DNA of 9,010 bases from Candidatus Krumholzibacteriia bacterium. Its GTDB lineage: Bacteria > Krumholzibacteriota > Krumholzibacteria > WVZY01 > JAKEHA01. Positions 6,507 to 9,010 of the stretch are shown piece after piece (position 1 is the stretch's first letter; each line of letters starts with the position of its first letter). The stretch is taken from the NCBI GenBank assembly GCA_029863355.1, contig JAOTVO010000094.1, forward strand, positions 1 to 9,010, written 5' to 3'. The notes under the pieces were generated by a model. The model saw only the letters and a program-made list of their open reading frames with translations, was not told where the DNA came from and searched no databases. The translations under genes and the position numbers were made by a program.

Positions 6507-7583
6507 CTATACGCTGAAGCGGATGAACAACATGTCGCCGTCCTGCACGACGTAGTCCTTGCCCTTGACGTGGTACTTCCCCGCCGCCTTCACCTTTTCC
6601 TCGCTGCCCAGGGCGTCGATGTCTTCATAGTGCATCACCTCGGCGCGGATGAAGCCGCGCTCGAGGTCGCTGTGGATGACGCCCGCCGCGCGCGGCGCGA
6701 GCGACCCGCGCTTGACGAACCAGTGCCGCACCTCGATGGGCGCCACGGTGAAGAACGAGATGAGCCCGAGCGCCCCGATGCAGTGCATGGTGAGCATGTG
6801 CAACGCGGTGTCCTCGATCCCCATCTCGGCCATGAAGGCGGCGCGTTCCTGGGCGGAGTCGAGCTGGTCGATCTCGGCCTCAAGGCGCATGGGGATCTCG
6901 ACGAAAGAGAGGCCCAGCTTGGCACCGAATCGCGCTTCGAGTTCGCGCGCGAGGGCGGTGTCTCCAGCCTGCTCGTCGCCCACGTTGAGCGCCACGATGG
7001 TCTCACACCGCGTGAGCAAGGGATAGCTCGCGATCATCGCTTCCTCGGCCTCGGAGATCTCGCACTGGCGCAGCGGCTTCTCCTCGTCGAGATGCGCGCG
7101 CAGGCGCAGAAGGAGATCGCGCTCCTTCATGCGCCGTTCGTCCTTGAATTTCTTGAGGTCGCTCTCCAGGCGCTCGAGACGCTTCTCCACGAAGAGGTGG
7201 TCGTGGAGCACGAGCTCGGTGTGCGCGTATTCGACTTCGCGCGCGGGATCGGGCGCACCCCAGATGTGGTACACGGACGCGTCGGCGAACGCGCGCACCA
7301 CGTGTACGAAGGCGTCGATCTCGCCCATGTCGCGGAAGATGTCGTCCCGGGAGACGGCGTGCTCCTCGATCTTGGGCAGGAGGACGAAGTCGAGGCGCGC
7401 GCGCGTCTCCTTGCGCGGCCGGAAGATCTCGAATAGGCGGTCGAGGCGCGGGTCGAGCACCTCGGCCACGCCACGCACCACCGCGCGCGGCTCCAGGTGC
7501 GGCGGCAGCGCACCCTCGCCGGCGAGGAGCCGGAAGAGCGTCTTCTTGCCCGTCTGGGGGAGTCCAATGATGCCGATGTTCAT
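6507..7583 (-). CDS. Divergent YchF/Obg-like P-loop protein with TGS domain
   Basis: A 358-residue protein, close to the normal YchF length of about 363. The C-terminal TGS domain (about 274-357) is fully typical, with FFTVAPIEVRHWFVKRG, AAGVIHSDLERGFIRAEV and GKDYVVQDGDMLFIRF. A helical, coiled-coil-like insertion (about 130-165, rich in Arg/Lys/Glu) is also as in YchF. The G domain is unusual. The P-loop reads GLPQTGKKT (7-15), with Lys14 where Ser or Thr normally binds magnesium. The usual switch II DIAGLV-GA stretch before EIDAFVHVVRAF (88-98) is replaced by LLPKIEEHAVSRDD with no DxxG. The base-recognition segment reads NVGDE (200-204), similar to the NxxE that lets YchF bind ATP. Canonical YchF is a ribosome-associated ATPase; this one may bind nucleotide poorly or hydrolyse it differently. 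It sits between pntB (31 bases) and rlmI (10 bases). It is probably a paralogue of the standard YchF rather than the only copy. Confidence 0.85.
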   Translation of the reverse strand: MNIGIIGLPQTGKKTLFRLLAGEGALPPHLEPRAVVRGVAEVLDPRLDRLFEIFRPRKETRARLDFVLLPKIEEHAVSRDDIFRDMGEIDAFVHVVRAFADASVYHIWGAPDPAREVEYAHTELVLHDHLFVEKRLERLESDLKKFKDERRMKERDLLLRLRAHLDEEKPLRQCEISEAEEAMIASYPLLTRCETIVALNVGDEQAGDTALARELEARFGAKLGLSFVEIPMRLEAEIDQLDSAQERAAFMAEMGIEDTALHMLTMHCIGALGLISFFTVAPIEVRHWFVKRGSLAPRAAGVIHSDLERGFIRAEVMHYEDIDALGSEEKVKAAGKYHVKGKDYVVQDGDMLFIRFSV

Positions 7584-7614
7584 GTCATCGGCTGGTCTCG
7601 CCGACCTCCGCGCG

Positions 7615-9006
<1,392 letters not shown>

Positions 9007-9010
9007 CGTT

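Noticed and set aside
5375..6517. 380-codon plus-strand open frame opposite rlmI
   Set aside because: It is a Gly/Glu/Val-rich mirror of the methyltransferase gene with no motif of its own.

Overview
This is an ordinary-looking chromosomal window from a GC-rich bacterium. The lipoprotein signal peptide, the membrane-embedded transhydrogenase subunit and the house-keeping genes suggest a Gram-negative, possibly environmental lineage with large extracytoplasmic proteins. The lipoprotein's domain style recalls myxobacteria and candidate phyla such as Eisenbacteria, but the phylum cannot be fixed from sequence alone. I see no rRNA, tRNA, insertion sequence, CRISPR array or phage gene. No gene-free stretch exceeds about 135 bases.

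Layout. (1) Bases 1-1940, minus strand: an MFS exporter of the EntS/MFS_3 type, a two-CBS-domain protein, and the first 42 codons of a small membrane protein (DUF2269-like), which starts one base after the CBS stop. (2) Bases 2048-3678, plus strand: a YedA-like EamA exporter whose start lies where transcription from a TTGACA promoter should begin (possible leaderless mRNA). It overlaps by ATGA an FMN nitroreductase-family gene that resembles iodotyrosine deiodinase, including its Glu-Tyr-Lys substrate lid. (3) Bases 3679-3810: a regulatory gap with a perfect 18-bp palindrome about 43 bases before a predicted start of transcription. (4) Bases 3811-5274, plus strand: a 487-residue multidomain lipoprotein with a calcium-type SdrD_B domain. 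(5) Bases 5312-9006, minus strand: an operon-like run pntB, a divergent YchF-like P-loop protein and an RlmI-type 23S rRNA cytosine methyltransferase, with gaps of 31 and 10 bases. The lipoprotein and this operon converge with a gap of only 37 bases.

How the genes fit together. The divergent exporters (MFS and EamA) share a 107-base control region. The exporter/deiodinase-like pair is translationally coupled and may handle one small aromatic or halogenated substrate (inference). The pntB run joins NADPH supply to two translation-linked genes. The most unusual points are the IYD-like active site, the YchF homologue with an altered P-loop and no recognisable G3 motif, and the palindrome before the lipoprotein gene. 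No clearly new multi-gene system is evident.
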